From NCBI RefSeq assembly GCF_024362385.1, contig NZ_CP101466.1, positions 3,782,001-3,846,000 of the forward strand: a stretch of 64,000 bases of DNA, read 5' to 3'. The DNA is from Arthrobacter sp. DNA4. Lineage in GTDB: Bacteria > Actinomycetota > Actinomycetes > Actinomycetales > Micrococcaceae. The notes beneath the pieces are model-generated. The model searched no databases and was not told where the DNA came from. It saw only the letters and a list, made by a program, of their open reading frames with translations. How positions within the stretch are numbered: the stretch's first letter is position 1; each line of letters starts with the position of its first letter. Below are positions 47,873-56,950 of this stretch, one piece after another. Position numbers and translations under genes: made by a program.

Positions 47873-48817
47873 ATGAATATCGATAGCCTGGCAAGCCGCG
47901 CCCGTTCAATCGGGCGCGGCTTTGCCGTCACTGCCGGAGCCGGGGCCGCGGCCGGAATGGCCGCTTTCGGGTATGGCCTGTGGGAGAAGAACCAATTCGT
48001 CCTCCGCGAGGAAACCCTGGCCATCCTCCCGCCCGGCAGGGCCCCTTTCCGGATCCTGCACCTGAGCGACATCCACTTCGTGCCCGGGCAGAAGAAGAAG
48101 GCTGACTGGCTTGGGTCACTTGCCGACCTCCGGCCGGACCTGGTGGTGAATACAGGCGACAACCTCAGCCACGTCAAAGCAGTGGACCCGCTGCTGGATG
48201 CCCTGAAGCCGCTGCTGCGGTTCCCCGGCGTCTTCGTCCCGGGTTCCAACGACTATTTCGCACCCAGCCCGAAGAATCCCGCGTCCTACTTGCTGGGACC
48301 GTCCAAGGTGAAGCCCAAACCTGTTGCCCTTGACTGGCCGCGCCTGCGTTCAGGGTTTGGCATGAGCGGCTGGGTGGACCTGACCAACCGTCACCAGTCG
48401 GTTGTCCTCAACGGCATGCGCTTCGATTTCTCCGGCGTCGATGATCCGCACCTGAAGCGGGAACGGTATGCCGGCTGGCCCCGGGGAACGGTCAACCAGG
48501 ATTCGAATGACCACCTCCGGATTGCCGTCATCCATGCGCCGTACCAGCGGGTGCTGGACCACTTTACGGAGGACGGTGCGGACCTGCTGCTGGCCGGTCA
48601 TACGCACGGCGGCCAGCTGTGCCTCCCCGGTTACGGCGCCATCATCGCCAACTGCGACATTCCGACCTGGCGGGCCAAGGGCCTCAACGACTGGTCAAGC
48701 AACGGAAGCACGACGCCGGTCAACGTCTCCGGCGGGATCGGCACCTCGCGTTTCGCCCCCGTCAGGATCGCCTGCAAGCCGGAGGCTGTTCTGCTGACCT
48801 TGACCTCCCCCAGCTGA
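47873..48817 (+). CDS. Metallophosphoesterase, membrane anchored
   Basis: A 314-residue calcineurin-type phosphoesterase with a probable N-terminal signal anchor (residues 16-36). Metal-binding motifs in order: LSDIHF (D-x-H), VVNTGDN (GD), PGSNDYF (GN-D/H type, here with Ser replacing Gly before Asn), VIHAPYQ and AGHTHGGQ (GHxH). It resembles the YaeI/YkuE phosphodiesterases. It lies 6 nt after the PBP stop, so the two are cotranscribed, as is common in Arthrobacter-type genomes. The substrate is unknown. Confidence 0.87.
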   Translation: MNIDSLASRARSIGRGFAVTAGAGAAAGMAAFGYGLWEKNQFVLREETLAILPPGRAPFRILHLSDIHFVPGQKKKADWLGSLADLRPDLVVNTGDNLSHVKAVDPLLDALKPLLRFPGVFVPGSNDYFAPSPKNPASYLLGPSKVKPKPVALDWPRLRSGFGMSGWVDLTNRHQSVVLNGMRFDFSGVDDPHLKRERYAGWPRGTVNQDSNDHLRIAVIHAPYQRVLDHFTEDGADLLLAGHTHGGQLCLPGYGAIIANCDIPTWRAKGLNDWSSNGSTTPVNVSGGIGTSRFAPVRIACKPEAVLLTLTSPS

Positions 48818-48949
48818 GCGTCGCATTACAGGGTGCAATAACTGGGGAAGCAGTCAGAGGGCCGCGGCATCCCTGTGAATCGTCTCACTCAATGGCTTAG
48901 GGTTGTTGCTAGAGGAAACTACATTCGTTTTAGAGCTTGAGAAGCGGGC

Positions 48950-50758
48950 ATGGCCAAGCAGACTCCCTTTTTCCGATCCATCAGCCGTCTTTATCCGCAC
49001 GTCCGGCCCATCATCCCCCGGCTTTTGCTCGGCCTTCTCTGCGCACTTCTGGCCAGTGTGGTGGCATTGACCATCCCCCAGGTGCTGCGGGTCCTGGTCA
49101 ACACTGCCCTGCAGCCCGGGGGTTCGACGGAGGCGGTCTGGACCTCTGCAGGCGTCATCCTGGTACTGGGAGTCGCCGAAGCGGGACTGGTGGCCCTGCG
49201 CCGACAGTTCGTGATCAACCCTGCCACCACCGTGGAAACGCGGATGCGGGTGTCGCTCTATGACCATCTCCAGGAACTGACCGTCTCCTTCCACGACCGG
49301 TGGGGCTCCGGGCAGCTGCTGTCCCGTGCCATGACCGACCTGAACTTCCTCCGGCGGTGGATGGCCTTCGGCGCCATCATGCTGGTGGTCACCACCCTGA
49401 CCGTGGTCATCGGCATCGTGGCCATGTTCGCGATGAGCTGGCAGCTGGCCCTGATCTTCCTTGCCGCCGCCGTTCCCATCATCATCAACAGCTTCCGGTT
49501 CCGTACCCGGTTCAGCAAGGTGGCCAGGCGCAGCCAGGACCAGGCCGGCGACCTTGCCACCACGGTGGAGGAATCCGTCCACGGCATCCGCGTGCTCAAG
49601 GCGTTTGGGCGGAGCCGGGAAGCCCTGGAGAATTTCAACGAGCAGGCTGAGGAACTGCGCCAGACGGAGATTGAGAAGGCACGCCACCAGGCAACGTTCA
49701 CCCTGGTGGTCACCCTGCTTCCCGAGCTGGCGCTGGGTGCCGGCCTCGTGGTGGGTGTCATGCTGTGCGCGAGCGGCGAATTGAGCATCGGCGCCCTGGT
49801 GGCGTTCTTCGCCACTGCGGCAGTCATCGCCTCCCCCGTGGAGTTCTCCGGCATGCTGCTGGCCATGGCACTTACCGCCAAGACCGCCGTCGACCGCCAC
49901 TACGAAGTGATGGACACCCGGAACACCATCAGCAGCCCCGCGGAGCCCCGGCGGCCAGGCGAACTGGCCGGTGCGCTCCACTTCACCAACGCAACCTTCG
50001 CCTTCGAGGATGCCTCGGACAAGCCGATCCTCAAGGACATCAACCTCGACGTCAGGCCCGGGGAAACCATGGCCCTGGTTGGCATCACGGGCAGCGGAAA
50101 AAGTGCGCTGATCCAGCTGGTGCCGCGCCTTTACGACGTCACCAGCGGGGCCATCAGCATCGACGGCGTGGACATCAGGGACTTCGAGGTGGAGGAACTG
50201 CGCAGGATTGTGGGCGTGGCCTTCGAGGACACCACGCTCTTCTCCAATTCGGTGCGGGATAACGTCCTGCTCGGCGCGCCCGTCCGCTCCGAGGAGGTCC
50301 TGGACGAGGCCCTCGACGTGGCGCAGGCCCACTTCGCCTACTCCCTGCCCCAGGGCGTGGACACCCTGATCGGCGAGGAGGGCCTGAGCCTGTCCGGCGG
50401 CCAGCGGCAGCGCATCGCCCTGGCCCGCGCCATCGCCGCCCGTCCGCGCGTCCTGGTCCTGGACGATCCCCTGTCCGCCCTGGATGTCCACACCGAGGAA
50501 CTGGTGGAGGCACGCCTCCGGGAGGTCCTGAAGGACACCACCACCCTCATCGTGGCCCACCGGCCGTCCACGGTAGCCCTCGCTGACCGTGTGGCGCTGC
50601 TGGAGAACGGGCGCATTGCCGCCGTGGGAACGCACACCGAACTGCTGGCCCGCAACCAGCACTACCGCTACGTCATCGCCAGCCTGGACCGGGAGCCGCG
50701 GGACCTGGACACCGAACTGTCGGCACTTGAGGACCAGGCTGAGGAAGTGACCCGATGA
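48950..50758 (+). CDS. ABC exporter half-transporter 1
   Basis: A 602-residue protein with six transmembrane helices fused to an ATPase domain. Walker A is GITGSGKS at 378-385, the signature LSGGQRQ is at 481-487, and [17 protein letters not shown] gives Walker B; the residue following Walker B is Asp rather than the catalytic Glu, so this subunit has a degenerate site as in heterodimeric exporters (BmrC/D, TM287/288 type). It overlaps the second half-transporter by ATGA. The substrate is unknown: drugs, lipids or peptides are possible. GAGAAG precedes the ATG. Confidence 0.92.
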   Translation: MAKQTPFFRSISRLYPHVRPIIPRLLLGLLCALLASVVALTIPQVLRVLVNTALQPGGSTEAVWTSAGVILVLGVAEAGLVALRRQFVINPATTVETRMRVSLYDHLQELTVSFHDRWGSGQLLSRAMTDLNFLRRWMAFGAIMLVVTTLTVVIGIVAMFAMSWQLALIFLAAAVPIIINSFRFRTRFSKVARRSQDQAGDLATTVEESVHGIRVLKAFGRSREALENFNEQAEELRQTEIEKARHQATFTLVVTLLPELALGAGLVVGVMLCASGELSIGALVAFFATAAVIASPVEFSGMLLAMALTAKTAVDRHYEVMDTRNTISSPAEPRRPGELAGALHFTNATFAFEDASDKPILKDINLDVRPGETMALVGITGSGKSALIQLVPRLYDVTSGAISIDGVDIRDFEVEELRRIVGVAFEDTTLFSNSVRDNVLLGAPVRSEEVLDEALDVAQAHFAYSLPQGVDTLIGEEGLSLSGGQRQRIALARAIAARPRVLVLDDPLSALDVHTEELVEARLREVLKDTTTLIVAHRPSTVALADRVALLENGRIAAVGTHTELLARNQHYRYVIASLDREPRDLDTELSALEDQAEEVTR

Positions 50759-52581
50759 CTACCGCATCGTTCGGCACAGCCAACGAAGACAACGCCCACC
50801 TCACCAAGGCGGAGAGCCGGGCAGTACGACGCCGGTCGCTCGCCTTGCTGGGGTCGCTGATCCGTCCCGTGCGGGTGCGGTTCTGGCTGACCATCGCCAT
50901 GGTGGTGCTCTCCCAGGCCGCCCGGGTGGCGGGGCCCGCCCTGATCGCCTTCGGCATCGACCACGCCCTCCCCGCCCTCCAGGCCGGCAACAACCTCCCG
51001 CTGGTGTTCACCGGAGTCGCCTACCTGCTGGCAGCGGTTGCGACGGCGGGACTCACCGCCCTGTACGTCACCTCCACCGCGCGGCTCAGCCAGGCCATGC
51101 TGCTGGACCTCCGGGTCCGCGTGTTCCGGCACACCCAGCGGCTCAGCCTGGAGTTCCACGAAAAGTACACCTCAGGCCGCATCATCGCGCGGCAGACCTC
51201 TGACCTTGAGGCGCTGCGGGAGCTCCTTGACTCGGGCGTCAGCTCGCTGGCCTCCGGAATGTTGTTCATGGCCTTCACCGCTGCCACCATCTTTGCCCTT
51301 GACTGGCGGAGTGGACTGCTGGTGCTGGCCGCCGGTGTGCCCATGTTCTTCCTCTCGCGCTGGTACCAGAAGCACTCGCAGATCGCCTTCCGGGAATCAC
51401 GCGTGGTCTCTGCCCGGCTGATTGTGCATTTCGTGGAAACCATGACCGGCATCCGCGCCGTGAAGGCCTTCCGCAAGGAGAGGGAAAACTCGGAGCGCTA
51501 CGGGAAACTGGCTGAGGACTACCGGCTGGTGACCGTCCGCTCCATCAACCTCAACGGCATCTTCCAGCCCGGCCTGGTGCTGATCGGCAACGTCTGCGTC
51601 GCCGTCGTCCTGCTCTTCGGCGGGTTCCGCGTGCTGGGCGGCGACCTTGCCGTGGGCGTGCTCCTGGCCCTCATTCTGTCCACCAAACGGTTCTTCCAGC
51701 CCGTGGACCAGATGGCCATGTTCTACAACTCGTTCCAGAGCGCGCAGGCAGCCCTGGAGAAAGTTTCCGGACTCCTCGAGGAGGTGCCAACGGTGCGGCC
51801 GCCAAAGAACCCGATCGCACTGCCCAACGCCACGGGGCGCATCGACTTCAGCGACGTTGAGTTCCGCTATGGCGACGGCCCCGTGGTGGTGCCCACCCTG
51901 GACCTGCACATTCCCGCCGGGCAGACCGTGGCCCTGGTGGGCCAGACGGGTGCCGGGAAATCGACCCTCGCCAAACTCATCGCCCGGTTTTATGACGTCA
52001 CCTCCGGCACGCTCACCCTGGATGGTGTGGATCTCCGGGACCTGGCCACTTCCGACCTCCGCCGGAACATCGTCATGGTCACCCAGGAAGCGTTCCTCTT
52101 CAGCGGCTCCGTGGCGGACAACATCGCCCTGGGCAGGCCGGAGGCGTCACGCGCTGAAATCGAAGAGGCTGCCAAGGCAGTGGGAGCACACGAGTTCATC
52201 CTGGAACTTCCCGAGGGCTACGACACGGACGTCAACAAGCGCGGCGGCAGGGTCTCCTCCGGCCAGCGCCAGCTGATCAGCTTTGCCAGGGCCTTCCTGG
52301 CCCGGCCGGCGGTGCTGATCCTGGATGAAGCCACCTCCTCGCTGGACATCCCGTCCGAACGCCTGGTACAGGCCGGGCTGGCCAGGCTGCTGGCCGGCAC
52401 GGAAGCAGCGCGGAGGACCGCGCTCATCATCGCCCACCGGCTTTCCACGGTGGAGACGGCGGACCGTGTCCTGGTGGTCCACGACGGTCGGATCGTGGAG
52501 GACGGCACCCCTGAAGAACTCATCGGCGGGGGTGGCCGGTTCGCTGACCTGCACGGGGCATGGAAGGATTCGTTGGTTTAA
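50755..52581 (+). CDS. ABC exporter half-transporter 2
   Basis: A 608-residue membrane-ATPase fusion, partner of the preceding gene. Walker A is GQTGAGKS at 396-403, the signature is VSSGQRQL rather than LSGGQ, and Walker B is [12 protein letters not shown] with the catalytic Glu. Thus the pair has one canonical and one degenerate composite site. The GC-rich sequence is continuous with the housekeeping flank. It is followed by tRNA-Pro and, beyond it, the secreted peptide gene; a link to peptide export is possible but unsupported, since that peptide has its own Sec signal. Confidence 0.92.
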   Translation: MTTASFGTANEDNAHLTKAESRAVRRRSLALLGSLIRPVRVRFWLTIAMVVLSQAARVAGPALIAFGIDHALPALQAGNNLPLVFTGVAYLLAAVATAGLTALYVTSTARLSQAMLLDLRVRVFRHTQRLSLEFHEKYTSGRIIARQTSDLEALRELLDSGVSSLASGMLFMAFTAATIFALDWRSGLLVLAAGVPMFFLSRWYQKHSQIAFRESRVVSARLIVHFVETMTGIRAVKAFRKERENSERYGKLAEDYRLVTVRSINLNGIFQPGLVLIGNVCVAVVLLFGGFRVLGGDLAVGVLLALILSTKRFFQPVDQMAMFYNSFQSAQAALEKVSGLLEEVPTVRPPKNPIALPNATGRIDFSDVEFRYGDGPVVVPTLDLHIPAGQTVALVGQTGAGKSTLAKLIARFYDVTSGTLTLDGVDLRDLATSDLRRNIVMVTQEAFLFSGSVADNIALGRPEASRAEIEEAAKAVGAHEFILELPEGYDTDVNKRGGRVSSGQRQLISFARAFLARPAVLILDEATSSLDIPSERLVQAGLARLLAGTEAARRTALIIAHRLSTVETADRVLVVHDGRIVEDGTPEELIGGGGRFADLHGAWKDSLV

Positions 52582-52664
52582 GGTTCCCGGGGGTTCCCCG
52601 GCGTCCGGATTTCGCATCGGGACCCTGGATCGGCTATCCTTGTAAAGTTGCTTTTGCAGCGGAT

Positions 52665-52741
<77 letters not shown>

Positions 52742-52746
52742 TAACG

Positions 52747-52780
52747 AAAAGAGGGTCTCCTTACGGAGGCCCTCTTTTTT
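52747..52780 (+). terminator. Intrinsic terminator after tRNA-Pro
   Basis: A 14-bp stem (AAAAGAGGGTCTCC with GGAGGCCCTCTTTT, one G-T wobble), loop TTAC, and a T-run. It ends the tRNA transcript. Confidence 0.93.
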
Positions 52781-52837
52781 GCATCTCGATGTGGTTACGG
52801 CAAATCCCCACATGTGACACCCATCAGTTAAAAGGAA

Positions 52838-52865
52838 CAGCCCCGGAGCTGTTGCTCCGGGGCTG
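52838..52865 (-). terminator. Terminator of the secreted peptide gene
   Basis: CAGCCCCGGAGC, loop TGTT, GCTCCGGGGCTG is a perfect 12-bp stem. On the minus strand it is followed by TTCCTTTTAA, so it should stop transcripts of the peptide gene, which ends 28 nt before it. Confidence 0.85.
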
Positions 52866-52893
52866 CCTTCGCCTCCTGTTGTGAGGAAGCTAT

Positions 52894-53121
52894 CTAGACG
52901 GGGTCAGGCCAGTTGCCGGTGTAGGTGACGTAGCTTGTGTCGGTGGTGGTGCTCTTCTTGTCTTTTTTCACCTTGCCGGAAACAGGATCAGGCCAGTTGC
53001 CGGTGGCTACAGCTACATGCTCGGTGTCGGCAAGGGAACCTGCCGCCAGAACGGCCGGGGCGGCCGCCGAAAATGCCAAGGCACCAGCCAAAACGGCTGC
53101 CGCTGCAATCTTCTTCAACAT
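52894..53121 (-). CDS. Secreted pre-peptide with two TGNWPDPV copies
   Basis: A 75-residue precursor. MLKKI plus a hydrophobic core to residue 26 (PAVLA, then AGS) is a Sec signal peptide with an A-x-A type site. The about 49-residue mature chain has TGNWPDPV at 40-47, a Lys-rich linker (SGKVKKDKK, 48-56), a Ser/Thr stretch, and a second TGNWPDPV at 68-75 that forms the exact C-terminus. Gene and layout resemble Phr/NprX/PapR-type signal precursors next to RRNPP receptors; the divergent neighbour is an HTH-TPR protein of the right size. GAGGA lies 6 nt before the ATG. I know no family with this motif. An antimicrobial peptide or a small surface protein are the alternatives. Confidence 0.8.
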   Translation of the reverse strand: MLKKIAAAAVLAGALAFSAAAPAVLAAGSLADTEHVAVATGNWPDPVSGKVKKDKKSTTTDTSYVTYTGNWPDPV

Positions 53122-53248
53122 ATAAGTTCCTCAATACGAGTCGGATTCGTTACAAAGCCAGCACTGTCCTTGTTGACACACATTGTAAAATGTTTTCCAC
53201 AGGGGCTGTCAAGCCCCCGTGCACGTAGTCCGGAAGAGGAGGAGTCCC
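53122..53248. promoter_or_regulatory. Divergent control region between peptide and HTH-TPR genes
   Basis: Minus strand: -35 TTGACA (complement of 53207-53212) and -10 TACAAT (complement of 53182-53187), 19-bp spacer. Plus strand: a possible -10 TAAAAT (53186-53191) overlaps it. The inverted repeat ACATT-GTAA-AATGT (53180-53193, perfect arms) spans both boxes and is a candidate site for the regulator. A second TTGACA lies at 53173-53178, and GGGGC/GCCCC flanks TGTCAA. Confidence 0.55.
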
Positions 53249-54514
53249 GTGGGCAATGGATTCGGGGAAAAGCTCAGGGCGGAGCGGCTCGAGCGGGGCA
53301 TGACCCAGGCTGAGCTGGGCAAAGACCTTTATTCACCCAGCTACATCTCCCTACTCGAAACCGGACGTCGTGAGCCAACGGCCGAGGTCATTGAGGAATT
53401 AGCCCGGAGGCTCGAATTGGCGCCGAAGGCCCTCGAGGCGTGGAGCCAACCTATCTCCGTCAGCGATGCTGAATATGTTCTCGCGGGCCTGTATGCCCGC
53501 CAGGCCTGGGACCTAAGGGATTACCCATTGGCGGCCAGTCACGCTGCCTCCGCCGCCCAAATAGCACTCGAAGGCAGGAACACGAGTGCCTGGTGGAACA
53601 TGAGCTACATGCAGGCGGAGTGCCTGCTGAAACATGGCGATCTGCTCGAGTGCCGGCAGTTGACCGAGAGGCTTCTCGAACACCCGATGGCACGGGAGTC
53701 TGCGGGGCTGGGGGCGCGTGCCCGCCAAATGCTGGCCGTGGTGTACCAGCGCCAGGGCCAGCTGACCACAGCCGTCGATCTCGCCACTGATGCCGTAGAG
53801 GTCGCGCAGCAATTGCCCAAGGGCTCAATTATCACTGTCGGCGCCTACAGGGCACTGATTGGCGCCTTGGCCGAAAGTGGCCGCCTCGACGATGCCTGGA
53901 AGTACTGTCAGGATTTGCTTGGACAAGTCGATGAAGACGCCATGACGCAACTGGCCGGAGAAGTCGCTTGGGTGGTCGGCAATGTGGCGTTCATGCGCCA
54001 CGACTACACCGAGGGCGTGAAACACCACGAGCGGGCGGCCCGTCTGCTCTCCCCCGCCAATGACATTGAGTTGTGGGCGCGGTTCAACAAGGCCTCTGCG
54101 GCGGTCAGGCTTTCCTCAGGCATCGTGGAACCGGAAACGCTGGCTGCGATCGAGCGCGCCGAGCTGGCGTTCTCCATTGTCAGCGGCACCAAGAGCGATG
54201 AGCTCGAAGTCGCCTTCATCCGCGCACGATGGCTCTACTTAACCGGGGACATTGTCGCCGCCGTCGAGAAACTCCGGGCGATCCACGCGGAGAATTCAGA
54301 GCTCGCCAAGCACACCGCGGGTGAAGTTTCTCTCCTCCTGGGCAAGTCCCTCAAGGCCGCAGGCGACACGGAGGAAGCGCTGGTGCACCTTGAGGAGGCA
54401 CAAAAGGCCTTCATTGCCGCCGGCGCGCAGGACCGGGTGCAGCAGGCGCTGGATGCCATCCTCGAAATCAAACTGGCGCAGAAACGCGCGGCGGCGGCTT
54501 CCAAAGCCAGCTGA
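53249..54514 (+). CDS. HTH-TPR regulator, RRNPP-like
   Basis: A 421-residue cytoplasmic protein. Residues 4-60 are an XRE helix-turn-helix (FGEKLRAERLERGMTQAELG, then SPSYISLLETGRREPTAEVI). Residues about 70-410 are a string of TPR-like helix pairs (for example AWWNMSYMQAECLLKHGDLL, YRALIGALAESGRLDDAWKY, LLLGKSLKAAGDTEEALVHL). This domain order and the length match NprR/PlcR/Rgg-type receptors that bind short imported peptides. It is divergent from a secreted peptide precursor, 127 bp away. AGGAG lies 5 nt before GTG 53249. Base composition is less GC-biased than in the flanking purC/purD genes. It could instead be a TPR regulator answering an internal signal. Confidence 0.85.
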   Translation: MGNGFGEKLRAERLERGMTQAELGKDLYSPSYISLLETGRREPTAEVIEELARRLELAPKALEAWSQPISVSDAEYVLAGLYARQAWDLRDYPLAASHAASAAQIALEGRNTSAWWNMSYMQAECLLKHGDLLECRQLTERLLEHPMARESAGLGARARQMLAVVYQRQGQLTTAVDLATDAVEVAQQLPKGSIITVGAYRALIGALAESGRLDDAWKYCQDLLGQVDEDAMTQLAGEVAWVVGNVAFMRHDYTEGVKHHERAARLLSPANDIELWARFNKASAAVRLSSGIVEPETLAAIERAELAFSIVSGTKSDELEVAFIRARWLYLTGDIVAAVEKLRAIHAENSELAKHTAGEVSLLLGKSLKAAGDTEEALVHLEEAQKAFIAAGAQDRVQQALDAILEIKLAQKRAAAASKAS

Positions 54515-54544
54515 CCACGGGGCCCGCTAACCAGAAAGCCAGTT

Positions 54545-54596
54545 AACCGAAAAGCCAGGCAAGCCCGCGGACGGCGGGCCCACCTGGCTTTTGGTT
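54545..54596. terminator. Bidirectional terminator between HTH-TPR and purC
   Basis: AAAAGCCAGG (54550-54559) pairs with CCTGGCTTTT (54583-54592), extended by AACC/GGTT with one bulge, and an inner GCCCGC/GCGGGC stem. It serves both convergent genes. Confidence 0.88.
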
Positions 54597-54601
54597 ACGT
54601 C

Positions 54602-55537
54602 CTAGGAAAAGGTCTTTCCGGTGATCTTCTCGTACGCCTCGACGTACCGGCTGCGGGTTCGGTCCACCACGTCTGCCGGAAGGGCCGGCGGCGGGGTGTC
54701 GGATGACTTGTCCCAGCCGGATTCGGCCGAGGTCAGCCAGTCACGCACGTACTGCTTGTCGTAGGACGGCTGGGCCTGTCCCGGCTTGTAGGTGGCTGCG
54801 TCCCAGAAGCGCGAGGAATCGGGGGTCAGCACCTCGTCGCCAAGGGTGATCGAGCCAGAGACGGCGTCGTACCCGAATTCAACCTTGGTGTCCGCCAGGA
54901 TGATGCCGCGCTCCCGGGCGATCTTTTCCGCCGTCGTGTAGATCTTCAGGGTCAGCTCGCTGAGGCGGCCGGCGATGTCGTCCCCCACCAGGGCCACCAC
55001 GGCGTCGTAGGTGATGTTCTCGTCATGCTCGCCGATCAGGGCCTTGGCGGACGGGGTGAAGATCGCGTGCTCCAGCCGGGATCCGTCCACCAGCCCCTCC
55101 GGCAGCGGAATGTTGCACACCGTTCCGGACGCTTTGTATTCCACCAGCCCGGAACCGGTGAGGTAGCCGCGGGCAATGCACTCCACCGGGAACATGTCCA
55201 GCTTTTTGCAGATCATGGCCCGGCCTTCAACCTCGGCGGGAACACCGTCCTCAACGGTGGAGCCGAGCACGTGGTGTTCAACGCCAAGCTGGTCGAACCA
55301 CCACAGGCTCAGCTGGGTGAGGATGCGCCCCTTGTCAGGGATTTCGCTGGACAGCACGTGGTCGTAGGCGCTGATGCGGTCGCTGGCCACCACCAGCACG
55401 CAGTCCTGCCCGAACCGCTGAAGGACGGCTTCGTCGGCGGGCTCGTAGAGGTCGCGGACCTTGCCGGAATATATGTGCTTCCAGCCGGGCAGGTCCAGGG
55501 TGTCGGTGGCGTAGCCGCGGTTCTCGGGAGTGGTCAT
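54602..55537 (-). CDS. purC: SAICAR synthetase
   Basis: Purine synthesis, ATP-dependent joining of CAIR and aspartate. The 311-residue protein begins with the ATP-binding YSGKVRDLYEPAD, has VVASDRISAYDHVLSSEIPDKG, IARGYLTGSG and LADTKVEFGYD, all standard for PurC; the length fits the long eukaryote-like/actinobacterial form. It lies directly downstream of purD (1 nt between stop and start), so the two are cotranscribed. Confidence 0.96.
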   Translation of the reverse strand: MTTPENRGYATDTLDLPGWKHIYSGKVRDLYEPADEAVLQRFGQDCVLVVASDRISAYDHVLSSEIPDKGRILTQLSLWWFDQLGVEHHVLGSTVEDGVPAEVEGRAMICKKLDMFPVECIARGYLTGSGLVEYKASGTVCNIPLPEGLVDGSRLEHAIFTPSAKALIGEHDENITYDAVVALVGDDIAGRLSELTLKIYTTAEKIARERGIILADTKVEFGYDAVSGSITLGDEVLTPDSSRFWDAATYKPGQAQPSYDKQYVRDWLTSAESGWDKSSDTPPPALPADVVDRTRSRYVEAYEKITGKTFS

Positions 55538-55538
55538 G

Positions 55539-56855
55539 TCAGGCCTTTGCTTTCACGATGGGCATCGAGCCCGTGGCGCCGTAGGGCACCTTGATTTCGC
55601 CGCGGGCGGCCTTGCCGGCAATGTCGCTGCGGAACTGGGAGCCTTCCAGCTGAACCAGCTCCACGCCGTCGTACGCCCGTTCGCGCGCCTCCATCAGGTC
55701 GCTGCCCAGGGCGACGACCGCCAGGACGCGGCCGCCGGCGGAAACCACCTTGCCGTCCGCGTCCAGGGCGGTTCCGGCGTGGATGACGTGCACGCCGTCC
55801 AGGGCTTCCACCTTCTTGAGGCCGCGGATGCGGTCGCCCGTGCGGGGCTTGTCCGGATAGTTTTCGGAGGCGATGACGACGGCGACGGCGGTTTCCTTGG
55901 CCCACCGCAGCTCTTCTGCCTTGTCCAGTTCGCCCTTGGCGGCCGCCATCAGCAGCGCACCGAGGGGGGTCTTGAGCCGGGCGAGGACTGCCTGCGTCTC
56001 GGGGTCGCCGAAGCGGACGTTGAATTCGATGACCCGGGTACCACGGGAGGTGAGGGCCAGGCCGACGAACAGGACGCCGACGAAGGGGGTTCCGCGGCGG
56101 GCCATTTCGTTGACCGTGGGCTGGGCTACCCTTTCGAGGACTTCCTGCACCAGGCCCTCGGGCGCCCACTCGAGCGGGGTGTAGGCACCCATGCCGCCGG
56201 TATTGGGCCCTTCATCGTTGTCGAAGATGCGCTTGAAATCCTGGGCGGGCGAGAGCGCCACGGTGTTCTGGCCGTCGCAGAGGACAAAGAGGGAAACCTC
56301 GGGGCCGTCCAGGAATTCCTCGATGACCACCGAGCCGCCGGCGTCAAAGCAGGACTGGGCGTGGGCCAGGGCTTCGTCACGGTTCCTGGTGACCACTACG
56401 CCCTTGCCGGCAGCCAGGCCGTCGTCCTTCACCACGTACGGGGCACCAAAGGTGTCCAGGGCGGACGCTGCTTCCTCGGCGTTGGTGGCCACGAGGGCCA
56501 TGGCAGTGGGGACGCCGGCCTCCGCCATGACCTCTTTGGCGAAAGCTTTGGAGGCCTCCAGTTGGGCAGCAGCCTTGCTGGGTCCAAAGACGGGGATACC
56601 GGCTTCACGAACGGCGTCGGAGACACCCGCGGCCAGTGGAGCCTCCGGGCCCACCACCACCAGGTCCACGGCCAGCCGGGTGGCCAGTTCCGCAACCGCA
56701 TCCGGATCATTGCCGTTGATGTTGTGTGTGGGGACCAGCTTGCTGATCCCGGCATTGCCGGGCGCCGCGTGGACTTCGGACACGTTGGGGTCGGCAAGCA
56801 GGGAGCGGACAATGGCGTGTTCGCGGCCTCCGGGGCCAATGACGAGTACCTTCAC
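55539..56855 (-). CDS. purD: Phosphoribosylamine-glycine ligase (GAR synthetase)
   Basis: Second step of purine synthesis. A 438-residue ATP-grasp enzyme beginning VKVLVIGPGGREHAIV, with PGNAGI, the ATP-grasp loop VVKDDGLAAGKGVVV, and the metal-binding EFNVRFGDPETQ. The GTG at 56855 is chosen because PurD proteins start MKVLVIGxGGREHA; the frame is open 24 nt further. TACCCT lies 8 nt upstream of this GTG, near-leaderless. Confidence 0.95.
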   Translation of the reverse strand: MKVLVIGPGGREHAIVRSLLADPNVSEVHAAPGNAGISKLVPTHNINGNDPDAVAELATRLAVDLVVVGPEAPLAAGVSDAVREAGIPVFGPSKAAAQLEASKAFAKEVMAEAGVPTAMALVATNAEEAASALDTFGAPYVVKDDGLAAGKGVVVTRNRDEALAHAQSCFDAGGSVVIEEFLDGPEVSLFVLCDGQNTVALSPAQDFKRIFDNDEGPNTGGMGAYTPLEWAPEGLVQEVLERVAQPTVNEMARRGTPFVGVLFVGLALTSRGTRVIEFNVRFGDPETQAVLARLKTPLGALLMAAAKGELDKAEELRWAKETAVAVVIASENYPDKPRTGDRIRGLKKVEALDGVHVIHAGTALDADGKVVSAGGRVLAVVALGSDLMEARERAYDGVELVQLEGSQFRSDIAGKAARGEIKVPYGATGSMPIVKAKA

Positions 56856-56950
56856 AGTGTCCAAGGGTACTTTGTGCACCCTTTCCGCTCCTAAGCTGTG
56901 TCCTTCCCCGCCCGGTCAATCCGTGCCGCCCGCCGCTCCGAACCATATTC

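Noticed and set aside
52894..53121. Peptide gene as a bacteriocin or toxin-antitoxin component
   Set aside because: No immunity or modification gene and no toxin fold nearby; the HTH-TPR partner and duplicated motif fit signalling better, though not proven.
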